NCBI GenBank assembly: GCA_948099385.1
Contig: CANUEZ040000161.1
Coordinates: 2,790,001-2,854,000 of the forward strand
DNA length: 64,000 nucleotides
Origin: Fasciola hepatica
Taxonomy: Eukaryota; Platyhelminthes; Trematoda; Plagiorchiida; Fasciolidae
Reading direction: 5' to 3'
In this document: in pieces, positions 1 through 11,344 of the stretch
Numbering within the stretch: position 1 is the first letter of the stretch
Layout: the number at the start of each line of letters is the position of its first letter
Notes under the pieces: generated by a model
Seen by the model: the letters and a program-made list of their open reading frames with translations, nothing else
The model's database searches: none
What the model was told of the DNA's origin: nothing
Made by a program: the position numbers and the translations under genes

Positions 1-3000
1 TGAGAGGCAACAGAAGGCCTTACTGATCAACTCAAGGATTTCTTTCTCAGCTTTTACTTAGGCTTTTTCGCAAGGGCCCTGGGTGGGACAAGTTCCGACA
101 TCAGAAAGCTGCCAAACCTTGTCATTTTCTCCTTGTGCTTGGGCGCCGTTTGCCCAAAGAATGCACTGCCAGTACATTTTTATAGGCATCTTCTTAGATG
201 GTCTATCCTCACCCGTATTTAAATGAAAACGAAGAAAATCAAAGACATGGATTTAGCTCCGGAGATGGCCTCGTTTGCAAACACATATATAGTTACGTTT
301 GGATTGGATGGAGTACCTACCATCGTGTTTTCGGTAATCCGTACTGTGAATGATGGCATATATTGCAAATAGTTGGATTATTTCAGTGCCTTTCCTGTTG
401 AAAGGTGAGTAAACAGTCAAGAGCCCAACGGATACACCATCCCAAATACCCGGAAAATGTGCCGAAGCTCCTTCATCAGCTTATTGGATTCAAGGGAAGC
501 CAACTACGATGAGATACCAAAGGGGATAAACCCAGCCCTTCCAGGACCCTCACAGGACTTCAACTTCAGCATCGAACTATATTGACCTGGTTCATAGGTT
601 GACGGGATGCGTACAATCCGCTGAAAAACATGTTGATGGTGGATTAGCACCTAGATATTGAGGATCCCGGGATCTAGAAAGCTATTTTTGATCTTCGTAC
701 TAGCCCCATGCCAGAACGTTTACATTGCGAAAGAAATTGATGTCACCGTCAAAATGTCGACCAAATGCTGTTGACCGCACATGCCTTGTGCTAAGCATCA
801 GCAATGGGCAGCGCACCTCATCCCTTTTCCATATTAAAAATTGAACCATCTTCCTCAAGTCACATTTTGCTGTACGTCGCGTTTAAATGAAGGCGAAAAA
901 TTACTGGCCGGAGTGCCTTCTCTTTACTTTCTTGTTTACCATAGTAACTGATAAGTATTGGTTTTTTCTTTTCCCGATGTTTTCGGTATAGCAATGTTCA
1001 CGGTGGTGTCGTAGTTAGATTATGGTGACAGAGTCGTATGAGTGATTAGCCAGAATAGGCTGCCTGAAGATGGAGCACACTTTTATTTCCGATGTGAATA
1101 AGGAAAAATTCCACCTTACGGTAAGGGATAACTTTACCCTGCCGGTAGGTACTCCGATAAGACCTGTTTCCATCGTGGTCCACATTGGCTTGTCAGCAGA
1201 GTATATAAACATTACGCTTGACGTCTGTTCACGACGAGGCTTTGTGTGTGCAGCCACAGATGGAGAAGAATGGGATCCCGTCAAGTGACTGAACCATTGT
1301 GGTTTGGCTACCTCTGAAAGGGATCAAGTATGCCGTTAGTGGTCTAATTGTAGTTATAAAAGAGCAGAAAAGTATCAAGCCACTTTTCGGATGACAAACC
1401 ACCGGAATTACCACGAGAAGTAACACGTGATAAGTCAATTTTCGTCACAACTTATTTCAAGTTTATTATCTCAGGGAAAGGGGACAGCAATACGCCACCC
1501 TTAAATAGGGAGAATTAGATAATCCCTAGTGCTCCGTGGAGTATTCCATCTGTGCGGTCATTTTCTCTCATTCGTTGACAGGACAACCATCAGTTACAGT
1601 GTCTGACCGTCTGTTTCCCTGTCCCCGTCAGTAGGAGCTAAAACTGTGTTATTATTAGATTTGTAGGCATTTAAACACGAGTGAGCGCCCTGAAAAGAAT
1701 AAATCCCAACCCTGAGTTTCCAAGGCCTTCTGAACCGTCACAAAGTATGTGTTCCGTTGTTGATATTTTTTCTACTTCCTTCAGAAGCTCCTGAACACGG
1801 TGGATGCTTTTGACTTGCAATCCAGGGAACCGCGAAAGCCTTCATCAACCTTAAGAAATTCTATGGCAAGCAAAGGTTTGTCCTGTTGAGGATTCATAAT
1901 GCACCAAATTAAGAGAGGTTGTTAAAAAATTTCCATTAAAATTGCCCTTCTTACCATTATGGAAGGTGTTGAAAAAAGAACCAGCAACTACAAGCTTTGG
2001 GGTAATGCGGTTACATAGGCCCATCAGAAAGCGCGTTCCCCCAAATATGTTCAAATTAAGATGAAGACCTCGAAAGAAACTTGTACTAAAAACAAAATCA
2101 CGCGAACTTGGCAATAGTGCGTAACGAGTTACTCATTACTGGAAGTTCTCCTTTGTTTCAGGTTGCTTTGCTAGCGTCACCTATCGGTGTTACCGCTGGG
2201 AGTTGTATCTGATAAGTGGTGCTGAGGTTAGAAATGGAATCAGCATCTCAGACATCAGTTAGTATGGAGCACATAACTAGAACTCCTTCGTAAAAACGGC
2301 CTCAAATGTCCACATTGCTGGTAGGCTTGCGACATTATGTCCGTCGTACTGACCCCAGACTGGATCCTTAGGCAGCTCACATTCGATACCACAAGGAGGT
2401 CGGAAGTACTTTTGATCATCAGAAATCGGCTTTAAAATACGGTTCGTAAACTCTGTCGTTATTCCACCGTCATAATTTGTTAATTACATTCTAAATACAA
2501 AATGTCTTCTCTCATGGAGTAGGAGGAACAAGATTTCTTTGTGGATATAGACGTACAATGGCACTTAGTACATTAAGTATAATGACACAAATAGCCATCA
2601 TTCAATTCCTCGTACCCTTGTTATCGCGTTTTTGGGAAGTAAGTGCATTCCATTTCCGTGAAGATCTCTACTCCAAGGGAGAGTGAGTACTCAGTACCCA
2701 CTGAAGTCTCTGGGTTGGCCCGTGCCAGGATACGAGCCGCCGCGGCTGGGATGTTTGGAGGGGGGTGGGGTGGTGACCGGTGACAGGTTAAACCAACTAA
2801 TCGCCGTCACTTCCGTTTCGCCCCTTCGTCGATTAATTGCCCGGAGGATATTCTCACCAGTCTAAGTGAAATTGTCCAGATCACCTCATGCTGAATGGCT
2901 GAAAGAAAGTCGGAGAAAAGTTTGCTTGGCGTTGAAAACTTGCCAACATACCACCAACAACGTATTGCTCAAGAATGTTGTTGATTCACTGTTTTTACCA

Positions 3001-5480
3001 AGAATGTGATAGCTAGGTGGTTACTGCCTAGTATCCGACATTGGCCGAGGTTTTAGAGTTTTCTTTTGTGTTTATGGAAATCGGCAGAGAAAACGGAGCT
3101 GAGGAACACAGAGAGGAATCCGCCTGCTGGTGCAGAGAGAAACAACGCTAGTGGTATAATTTGGGACCCCGCCGGCATCTGGGTCAATCCATGATTGAAG
3201 TGTCACTCACACGCACAATAGTGACTATCGTCACTTATACTGGCTGCCCATAGGTACCACGCTGGCTTCCCCTGCACGTTTTACCCGGGAAGCCTTTCAT
3301 TTCAAGCAAACCACTCAGAAAGCCACTTCAAGAGTCAACTGGTGGATGTCGCCCAAACAAGGAACATGGAGCTAGTGTGGTGCCCTAGACACCGTGTACC
3401 AGCTAGATCCTGTGAATGGCCTATGGAACCAGCAACAACCCAAAAGTTTCGACTTTTACCAAAACACAATAAAAGTCAGCGGGATGGGTAAAGGACAGTT
3501 TTTATGGAAACAATATCGATCACGTTTACGTTTAAGGGCGACACCGGATACGACGCTAGCTGAGAGAGCCAGGAGTTCAAACTTCCGCAAGCAGAACAGT
3601 CATGCGTGTGCTTTTTAACTGGTGAAGGCCAATTGTACTTACAGCAAGCACAAAAGCAAAGCATAGGCCTATGACATCAAACAACTTATAACTGCCTAGA
3701 GCTAAGTGCTAATTAGTTATGTTCGTTTATGGCAATACTGGTCACAGGCTTAAACTTTTAAAATTCACCATCTCCAACTCGCCACAGTGGGTCTCACCTG
3801 CACCTTATCGTACCTCTTCTGCTTTACTAAATAATCGGCCTCGCTCCGTCAAGTTGGCAACCGGTGGCCTGTTAAATGGGGATACGTTGCTGACTTGTGA
3901 TTAGGCGCATGGTAGTAGGCCCTCTTTGAAAGACGCTGGGGGGACTGAATTCCCATGTCCGGCTACCAATGATGTCCATCTTTGTTTCACCCGGTTTGAT
4001 GGCTTTGCAAGTGACACCTGACACCCTTCTACGTATTTATGTTTTCCCCCACCTTCCAATTACGTGTCATCGTTTTTTATTTTATTTCACAAACCCCTGC
4101 TTCTTTCTCCTCCAATTTCACTTGTTTTTTATGCTTTCAGCCAACAAGAGTGTACCATAATGAAACCCCTATCCGCCCTTTTCTCTTGGTCTGGTCCAGC
4201 GTGTTGCACCAGAAGAAAATAGGGGTGGTATTCAGCCGACTTGCTCATACGGGTTCCAAACTTAATGAGTGATTTGTGTCTGTGGTAAGCCATTGTGTCC
4301 TCCCCTTCTGCTTCTTAGCCTAATGTGCAATACACGACCGCGTGGTATCGGACAGGTAAAGCATAGATAGGAAATGTGGAGAACATAGTGACCCAATTCC
4401 GTCAGTACACACACATGATACTCAAACAAGCTTCGAACATAACAAATGCGTGCCAGTATCAGACTAAACAAAGCACCCTATTTTCGCCTTCGCAAGGCTG
4501 TACTGATGGTATTATTTCGAATACTGTACTCGGAGTTCGGAATGAGGCTGACGGGTACCGCTCGGCTATGTGCTTTTCGAGTTGTCTTTTGAAAGACTGT
4601 TTGTAATTCTGTTCATTTGTGGGGGCTGGTAGCCAGTTCTACAGAAGGCGGACACGTACAGCGGAACCACGTCCCCTGGCCCCTGTGGCGGACTATGACA
4701 TCTCACCTTTAGAGAGTGACCAAGCAAAGCTGAAGTGGAGGCTAATATAGACAGCTGTGGATTCTGAGGCCCAAGCTTTATTAGGATATCCCTGTGGAGC
4801 AGGGGATTTCCTCTTAGCCATTTCTACTCCAAGCTGGTTCCTTTGATGGCGCCGGGTCTGCCGAGAAGAGGTATAGTCCGCAGGCCAAGTCAGCCTTTCG
4901 GCGCCCCCAATTAAACTTTCTGTCTTGTGTTTTTATCTCATCCCGGTGCTTGCTGGCACACATAGGTGCTTCTGTCCGGGTGGAATTCATTGTTTTGAAT
5001 GAAAGTAACGCCCAGCAGAATGTAAGGGCCCAAAATCAAGAAAATATTTATACGACTACTCTGCGATACTAAATAGGCAGAATGTGGACATGCAAAGAAC
5101 ATAAAAACCTCATTAGTGCAACCAATGCGAATAATAACCAGGAACCAAAGTTTAACAACGACCGGGACCAAAATCATAAAGACAAAGTCAGAAGGGAAGC
5201 TCAAAGCAGGTCGCGATTGATAAATGAAGACACAAAGAAGGTTCTCTAGTGTGTCGATTGGCTTGTGTTGTAAAACTTGCAGCTTTCAGCGAAGAATAAT
5301 TGCTTTGGAGGAGCTGATGTGTGTGGGAACACTTGCTTAGGGTTTTTGAAGCGCGAGAAGCACACCGTGCAGCGTCATTCGTGTGCAAAAGACCTTGGAG
5401 AGCAGCTCCAGAGTGGTCTTACTCAGCGGTCGTCTAGGCGGTTTAAATCTGAATTTCACCTTAATGCTGGAGTGTTACCT
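1..5480. other. Unrecognised tract, no supported gene
   Basis: I see no coding sequence I can assign here. Open frames are short (under 95 codons), occur on both strands and carry no motif I recognise. There is no obvious tandem repeat or RNA gene. Composition is like the rest of the window. It is probably old, eroded intergenic or repeat-derived DNA, but no family could be named. Confidence 0.5.
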
Positions 5481-5499
5481 TTAAGTCCCTGAGGTGAAG

Positions 5500-6411
5500 C
5501 GTCTGGGAAGATGAATTATGAATCCATTTTTGCTTCACACTCTGTAGTATGCTGACCCCCAGCTAAAACTCAATGATCTAGCTTCCCCAATATGAAATAC
5601 TTTCTGTTTACAGGCAAAAGTGGAGGACACCATGACGCGCCACCGTTTTAGGCTGTCCAGGTCTTCTTGCACGGTAAATTTCTCTGTTAAGGTTTGAATC
5701 TCACTGTAACAGCCGGTCGTGGAAAATTCCCCTTTTTCCCTCGCGATTCAGTGTTTTTCCCAACATCACTCATTTCCATACACTATTGACTTGTCTTTAC
5801 GAACTGGTTGTTTTACTGGACCAATTGTTGTTTGTTCGCTCCCAGAGCGCTACTTTGGCACATCCTTGTTCAGGACCTGCGTGACGCACGTGCTGTCTGC
5901 TCACACGCTGCTATTCGGTTTCTCGTTGTTGAGTCCTTGTGATCGTATTATTGAGGTTTGTATATTGTTTATGTCATTGTTTATTGTAATAATCTAGTAT
6001 CGTAGAATATCACGGATAATCGTCTTTTGATTTCGGGATCCGTTGCGAATTTGGCTACGCACTGCTCAAACGTTCGAAACACTCACAACAGGCTTTGATA
6101 TCGTCAGCGCACAACAGAAAGTTGGAATTTAACCCTTCGGGGAAGGAGTTTCTCAATGATGAGTTCCGGCTTTGGGCCTTGTGCGGAGCCTTGTGGCAGC
6201 CTGTCTGGGGCCTATCTGAGCCTATCTCATTCGAACCCGAGACTTCCGGCAACCCATATAGTGGAATATTCAACTTGCGAAGGACTCGCGGAGTCCTAGA
6301 TGGCAGAGTTCCCCCGAAAGTAGTTCGGTCCAGTTTGCTTATGACTACTTCAGTCGAGGTCAGGTCCACCTCCGGGTCATTGTGTTTTTGGTGAGCTTCC
6401 TTGGCTCTCAA
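5500..6411 (-). pseudogene. CR1-like LINE reverse transcriptase fragment, split by a solo LTR
   Basis: On the minus strand, 6,411 down to 6,082 holds a degraded RT palm. A form of the PQGS-x-LGP motif is visible across two frames near 6,160-6,190, followed by a CADDIK version of the FADD catalytic motif near 6,095-6,115. Reading stops at 6,081, where a 377 bp LTR begins. It resumes below 5,705 with an LQxDLDSLKRW-like segment, here VQEDLDSLKRW, and a CKQKVFHIGEA segment typical of LINE RTs just after motif C. If the LTR and one copy of its 5 bp duplication are ignored, the frame is continuous across the site. Frameshifts elsewhere make it non-functional. How far it continues below about 5,500 is unclear. 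Confidence 0.72.
5705..6081. mobile_element. Solo LTR, copy 1 (5 bp TSD CTCAC)
   Basis: A 377 bp unit begins TGTAAC and ends AAACA, apparently a mutated TTACA. It is flanked on both sides by CTCAC (5,700-5,704 and 6,082-6,086). Its partner at 9,433-9,808 shares the full length with about 16 differences, roughly 96% identity by eye. TG...CA ends, short inverted termini and a 5 bp duplication are the signature of an LTR left after LTR-LTR recombination. The parent is unknown; BEL/Pao and Ty3/gypsy both make duplications of this size. A TIR-type non-autonomous DNA element is the alternative. It lies inside an older CR1-like RT fragment. Confidence 0.8.
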
Positions 6412-6719
6412 CTCTCCAAGTTACAGGTATTTTCTGAGAAGCAGAATTCCCGCGGCGATATCCTCCTTAGTAGACGTAATTTTACGAAAAAATACCACAA
6501 ATCATGGCGCCAGTTGATCCTCTAGGGTTGAGGAGCCTAGTAACCCTAGTATTCCAGAAGACCGGGTTTCGTAGATTCAGTTCAATTAAACTCTGTTTGG
6601 AGCAGAGGAAGCAGACTGTGGCGTACCACGTTTTGGAGATTGTCGTTGAACAACAGGTTATTCCGCTCCAAAGGACTGCCGGAGAATTTAAGATATAGCC
6701 CTCTCGCCCAGAGAATCTT
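6412..6719. other. Short unassigned stretch between two LINE fragments
   Basis: About 300 bp between the minus-strand RT fragment and the plus-strand RT fragment. It may be eroded LINE sequence, but I see no diagnostic motif. Confidence 0.35.
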
Positions 6720-7690
6720 TGTACTCCAATCTGTTTTGTACCTGATGCATGGTTCTTGCCAGGCTATTGCTCATCCTCTGCAAAACGGTTGTAGGTGAGT
6801 TCCACAGGGGTCTGTCTTAGTACCAATGCTGTTCCTCGTCTTTATAAACGACCCGATTAGGGAGCCGAAGTCTCTTTACTGCTTGTTCGCAGAAGATGCT
6901 AAGACTGTCGGGAACCCAGCGGTTAATGACGTAGAACCTGACCTGGACGCTCTCCAAACGTGGTCAGTAACCTGGGGTCTACCGCCCAACAATAGCAGGT
7001 GTAAGCAAGGGCAGCCCACCGGATACTCCAGTCTCGCAATACCTGGGTTCAGTCTATCCCCATGAGATTGCTCAAACCTCCATAATGAACATCTTGGGGG
7101 TGCTTATTCACGAGTTCTTTAAACCGTCAGCTCAATGTACCACCGCGGCCAGCAAGGCTAATAGCACTCCCCATCAGCTCCGAAGGACAGTTGATGCCAG
7201 ACATCCCCGGGTCCTATTTCCAATACACATAGCCATCATTAGACATCACCTAAATTGTACTGTGCAGGCATGGGCTCCTCGTTATTAAGGGACCGGAAGG
7301 TTCTGAAGACTATTCAACGAAGGTTTGCAAAGACCATCTCAGGTCTCCGGAATCTACCGTATGCGGGAAGATTGGCAACCCTAGGGCTTTTCTCCTTTGA
7401 GACGAGACGGACGAAAGAGGAATTCATTGGAACATTTAAACAACTTTAAGGGATGTCGGTGACTAACGTGTCTTTTCGAAATTGACAAATACTCGGCCAT
7501 GAGGGGACATAATCTGAAAATGAGGAAACACAGGGCACTGCGAAGTACTTGGGCTAGTTTCTTCTCTTCTAGAGTGGTTGGTGTGCGGACTAAGCTTTTG
7601 GAAGTGGTGGAGTCTTTACACATTGTCATGCGCTTCAAGGATAGCCTAGACAGGTACTGGCCATCAGTGCTCCCCACCCTTCCGCGAAAC
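6720..7690 (+). pseudogene. CR1-like LINE RT palm-to-C-terminus fragment
   Basis: Reading across several frames gives the second half of a CR1-type RT in the correct order. VPQGSVLVPMLFLVFINDP is near 6,800-6,855. LFAED, a decayed FADD, is near 6,885. Then come LGVLIHEFFKPSAQCTTAAS (about 7,093), VLKTIQRRFAKTISGL (about 7,295), an F-E-x-RRTKEEFIGTFK segment (about 7,400), and an FFSSRVVG...FKDSLDRYW end (about 7,558-7,660). The catalytic AspAsp is changed to GluAsp and stops separate the blocks, so it is dead. The order and wording of blocks resemble CR1-B at 20.5-22 kb, making it a likely 5'-truncated copy of a related family. Confidence 0.85.
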
Positions 7691-8105
7691 TCAAATTTCC
7701 TAAGCCACCCGTCATTTAAACCTATCACAATTCCTCACACACTTCCCAGTTCCACCTCTCTAACTGCCCCTAATTCTTGCTGCTCTGCGCTTTGATTTAT
7801 TTTTTGTTTCCTTTTGTGCATGCGGTCCTCTTCAATTCAGCTGTTTTCACTGGTCAAAAGACGTTTTGCTTGCTTAATGCGTTGTGTGTTTGTGCTGTGT
7901 TCTGGCTTCCATCCACCTCAAATTTTGAGTCCTTGCTTTTTCCGGAAGCAAACCCAATTTTACTCTCCGAAAATGAACCCGCCAGGAAAAAACTTTTGCA
8001 GCCGAACCACAGTGAAATGCTGGGGCCCACGAGCACAAGAATCCTCACTCTTCGGCTGGGCACAAATCCCAAGGTCGGAACTGAACAGGAAGCGCTAGAT
8101 ATTCA
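7691..8105. other. Probable LINE 3' region and unassigned sequence
   Basis: About 400 bp following the LINE C-terminus. It begins with a C/T-rich stretch (about 7,730-7,790) that could be 3' untranslated sequence. I see no terminal microsatellite or poly(A) and no gene. Confidence 0.3.
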
Positions 8106-8655
8106 CTAGTCTGCCGGGCCAGATGGTATGCCTCCTGCTTTCACTAAGCCGTTGGCTGATATCCTATTCCTCCCGGTAAGCAAGTTATATAAAGCCAACC
8201 TGGACCGCGGAAGGTTTCCCCGGGAATGGAAAAAACGCGGCAGTGGTTGCTGCTCATAACTGGAGACCCAGCTCTGAAGTGGGAAACCGCAGACCTGTTA
8301 ACTTACCTGAATTCTATGTAAAGTTTTAGAGAAGATCATCCGAGTGCAAGCCTGAAAGCACCTACCACACAATTTCACGCTTCGCCCAGCTCGTTATGGA
8401 TTTCTGAAAACAGGTCGTGCTTAATCAACGTCGCTCGAAGAGCGGGTGAAGATAAGCGGGTATAATTGTCACCTTGGCTTTAACAAGGCTTTTGGCTCGG
8501 TGAGCCACCGGCTTATACTAATCGGGTTGAGGTCACTGGTATAAACGGGGTAGATTCGAGAATGTTTAAGGGACATCCTCACTGAAGGAATGTTTCATGT
8601 TAGAGTAGGTAACAAGTGTTCCAACCAAAATGTGAGTTCTAATCAAGGAGAAGTC
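8106..8655 (+). pseudogene. CR1-like LINE RT N-terminal fragment
   Basis: Translation shows the start of a CR1-type RT domain. S-A-GPDGMPPAFTKPLADIL is near 8,115-8,170, then LYKANLDRGRFPREWKK, a LEKIIR segment (about 8,327), RYGFLKTGRA (about 8,395), and a FNKAFGSVSHRL form of motif A (FSKAFDxVxH) near 8,480-8,510. This is followed by FHVRVGNKCSNQNVSS near 8,590. Several frameshifts and stops are present. It is interrupted at about 8,655 by a 640 bp repeat. The next expected block, GVPQG-x-LLGPLLF, resumes at about 9,350, so this fragment and the one at 9,313-10,600 were originally one element. Confidence 0.82.
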
Positions 8656-8659
8656 TTTT

Positions 8660-9312
8660 CAACCGTTCACTGATCGACCCACGGAATAGTTCACTTCACG
8701 CCTTCCGGATAACTCCTCGGAGTCTCAAAGCAACGAGTAACCCAATTCGATGCGGATCCCAAATAAAACAAGATAGATCCGCAAATTCTACAAGGCTACT
8801 TTTGGGGTAAAACATAAATACACAGTAATCATACCTTTGAAAGTCAGTCTAAGTCACTATCCAGCCCGAAGGCAGTCAACAATGAGGACAAATATCTGAG
8901 CAAAGAAAACAGTCAACCGAGAACAATAAATAGAAAGTATCTGTCCCTCAGTCCAATTAAATGGAGAAAATTCTTCACGCCTAATCAGGTCGGAAGAACA
9001 ACTTCCTAGCCCGGAGTCAAAAAATTTAACGTAAATAAGCTTAACGTCTACGGTCCGTCGACGCGAGCGGGAAAATGAAACCAAACCGCAACTAAACAAA
9101 CTGCCTTGATTTACTGCGACTCACTATTATGTGAAATGTCCACGAAGTAATCTCACACAGAAAGCGCGACCAAAGGAGAAAAAGTCAAGGCCCAAATCGT
9201 GGAATAGATGACGCCTGCAAAACAGTATCCGTAAGGGTGAGGTGGAAAAAAATAGTCTAAACTCCATAAGGAAAATATATAAAGGTAACAGATGGGGAAT
9301 TTTCAGTCATCC
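8660..9312. repeat. Dispersed repeat R640, copy 1, inserted in a LINE
   Basis: About 650 bp, recognisably homologous along its length to 12,361-12,998 (roughly two-thirds identity by eye). Shared landmarks are a TCTCAAAGCAA-like segment near the start, ATACCTTTGA...TCACTATCCAGCC at about 8,831-8,864, and a GTCGACG-GAGCG segment at about 9,056-9,068. The ends are imperfectly inverted (TTCACTGATC and GATGACTGAA), hinting at terminal inverted repeats. It sits exactly between two RT motifs of one LINE. It could be an LTR, a DNA-element remnant or another LINE's non-coding end. Confidence 0.55.
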
Positions 9313-10600
9313 ACAATAGTACCACAAGAACACTTGACTGAGGAACGTCGACAATGGAGTGCCGCAGGGTTTTTTACTAGGCCCACTGCTGTTCCTTCTG
9401 TTTATTAGTGATTTAGCCTCAGTCATACAGTCTGTAACAGCCGGTCGTGGAAAATCCCCCTTTGTCCCTCGCGATTCAGTGTTTTTCCCAACATCACTCA
9501 TTTGCCTACACTGTTGACTTGTCCTTACGAACTGGTTGTTTTTCTGGACCAATTGTTGTTTGTTCGCTCCCAGAGCGCTACTTTGGCACATCCTTGTTCA
9601 TGACCTGCGTGACGCACGTGCTGTTTGCTCACATGCTGCTATTCGGTTTCTCGTTGTTGAGTCCTTGTGATCGTATTATTGAGGTTTGTATATTTTTTAT
9701 GTCATTGTTCATGTAATAATCTAGTATCGTAGAATATCACGGATAATCGTCTTTTGATTTCGGGATCCGTTGCGAATTTGGCTACGCATTGCTCAAACGT
9801 TCGTTACACAGTCATCGAGCTTATTTGCAGACTACATGGAGTTAGTGGGGGCTCGAGGGGGGATAGGAGCTGAGCAGAGACATAATTGCCGTTCTTAACT
9901 GGGCACAGAAACGGACTTACCTCTCAATGCTGAGAAGAGCCACTTTTTGTCATAGGCAGTGAGAAGCCTGACGGTTGCACACGACCCAGGACCACTTACT
10001 GCAGAGGAATTAAACAGGACTAAAGACCGCGGTATTTTGGTGAATTCCGATCCTAAGTGGTAGGACCAGTGTGCTGCAGATACAAAAAAGGCAACCAGTG
10101 AATTCCTCAGGCTGAGATCGGCGTTTTCGTGCAGACAACCAAAGGTTTTCACGCCGTTGTACATGTCCATAGATAGACCTCTTTTAGAAAACTGTGATCA
10201 CCCATTCACAAGTAGGATGCCCCTTGTTTGGAAAACGTCAAATGAATTCAAAGGCGCATGGTTGGCGGTCAGAGGGGAAAGAAGCAAGAGCGGAAACTCC
10301 AGGACCTCAGACGTTTTCCTGTGGAAGAAGGAGAATACTAGGATATATAATAGATACATTTAGGATAATAAAAGGCCTTTCTGTGCTAAGACCGGAGGGT
10401 CTATTTCATATGGCAACAGTTTCCGGAACATGAGGTTATAGAAGGAAGGTGGCCGGAGTTCAATCCAGGTTGATAGCTAAATCTCGCTTGTTTAGCAACG
10501 GAGTGGTTAACTGCCAGAAGAAGCCACCAAAACTAATGTCCTGAACACTTTTCCACTGCCCAGTGGTCTATTCTCCAGTTCGTTGGCAACTCCGGATGCA
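9313..10600 (+). pseudogene. CR1-like LINE RT palm-to-C-terminus (continuation), split by a solo LTR
   Basis: This continues the fragment that ends at 8,655. NGVPQGFLLGPLLFLLFISD is at about 9,353-9,412. The solo LTR lies at 9,433-9,808. LFADYMELVGARG follows at about 9,823-9,860, with the second catalytic Asp changed to Tyr. Then come LGTETDLPLNAEKSHFLS, RGILVNSDPKW (about 10,030), FLRLRSAFSCRQPKVFTPLY (about 10,115-10,170), SIDRPLLENC, FRIIKG (10,360s) and an RLFSNGVVN end (about 10,487-10,513). Frameshifts occur throughout. The order matches CR1-type RT from motif B to the C-terminus. It was hit by two later insertions, giving a three-layer nest. Confidence 0.82.
9433..9808. mobile_element. 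Solo LTR, copy 2 (5 bp TSD CAGTC)
   Basis: A 376 bp unit starts TGTAAC and ends GTTACA, a perfect 6 bp inverted terminus. It is flanked by CAGTC at 9,428-9,432 and 9,809-9,813. Apart from about 15 substitutions and one single-base gap it equals 5,705-6,081. It lies in an RT reading frame just before the FADD-like motif. Because 5' and 3' ends and duplications are all intact, this is a clean insertion of a complete LTR-like unit. No internal retroelement region remains next to it. Confidence 0.85.
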
Positions 10601-10689
10601 ATACTTTGTTAAGATTTGTCTTTTTAACTCCCTCCTCTTTTCCCCTTGCTCTTTTATCCGGTGAGCTATCTTCCAGATCACTGGTGACA

Positions 10690-10770
10690 TTCAGATAACA
10701 AGAAAATCATAAGGTCCGGGAACATTTGAGCTTTGGCTTTATACCCGTGTAATAATTAAAGACTTCAAGA
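10690..10770 (+). repeat. Short dispersed repeat (ATTCAGATAACAA-type), copy 1
   Basis: About 80 bp beginning ATTCAGATAACAAGAAAATC and running to about 10,770. It resembles 53,871-53,945 (and its mirror at about 43,011-43,085) and, on the minus strand, 47,885-47,990. The surrounding sequences differ, so it behaves as an independent short module. Its nature is unknown. Confidence 0.4.
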
Positions 10771-10839
10771 CTCAGGAAGCATACTCACCCTCGAAGTTAA
10801 TGTTTAATGAGGTTTTGTGTCCCCCTTCATTTTTAGCGA

Positions 10840-11160
10840 GCATCTGAAGAGGACTATGCACCTCTGAGGGTGGTTAGCTGTAGAAATCAACCTCCATTAT
10901 GGAAGTCTAAAGTCCGCCGGGCTGAGGTCATTCGTAGGCATTGATGGGCGGCGTAAAAGCTGCACAAAACCCAGATGGCATGGAACAGCTACAAGCTAGC
11001 CAGAAACAGGGCTCACGCGATCCAAAGAGTGAAGAAATATTCCTTCGAGCTTCGGTTAGCTGCGTCGGTCCGCACAAACCCAAAGAGGTTCTACTCTTAC
11101 GTGCAATCCCACAAAATTGTGCGACAAAGTGTTGCAACTTTGGAATGAGCACAGGTGTGA
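10840..11160 (+). pseudogene. CR1-B endonuclease-RT linker fragment
   Basis: This stretch is clearly homologous at the DNA level to 20,108-20,410 within CR1-B. Both contain a CTGAGGGTGGTT segment, a TTCGTAGGCA segment, the AGAGTG(A/G)AGAAATAT segment and TGCAATCCCACAAA. In CR1-B this is the basic linker between the endonuclease and the RT. Here the frame is lost through indels and stops. It is a short, isolated fragment of that LINE family with no flanking EN or RT. Confidence 0.75.
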
Positions 11161-11344
11161 GAGGCTTTTAAGCAATACGTGGCCAAATTCGATACAGATC
11201 CTGAAATCAGAACGTGGTTATCTGTGAAATCCTAAGATACCAGATTATCAAATGAACAATGATATAAAACGGCTAAGAACCTCAATTATGCCATCACAGG
11301 GACTCGGAAAACGAGAACCTAATAGCGACTTGCGAGAAAGGGGC
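11161..11344 (+). repeat. Possible partial R640-related segment
   Basis: The start of this segment (CTTTTAAGCAATACGTGGCC and following) shares a run of similar words with 52,785-52,930, and more weakly with the first ~100 bp of R640 at 8,720 and 12,415. The similarity is patchy and I hold it with low confidence. No coding function is seen. Confidence 0.3.

Noticed and set aside
5705..9808. Interpretation of the 376 bp pair as MITE-type DNA transposons
   Set aside because: The inverted termini are only about 6 bp, the ends are TG...CA and the duplications are 5 bp, which fits LTRs better. It is kept as an alternative.
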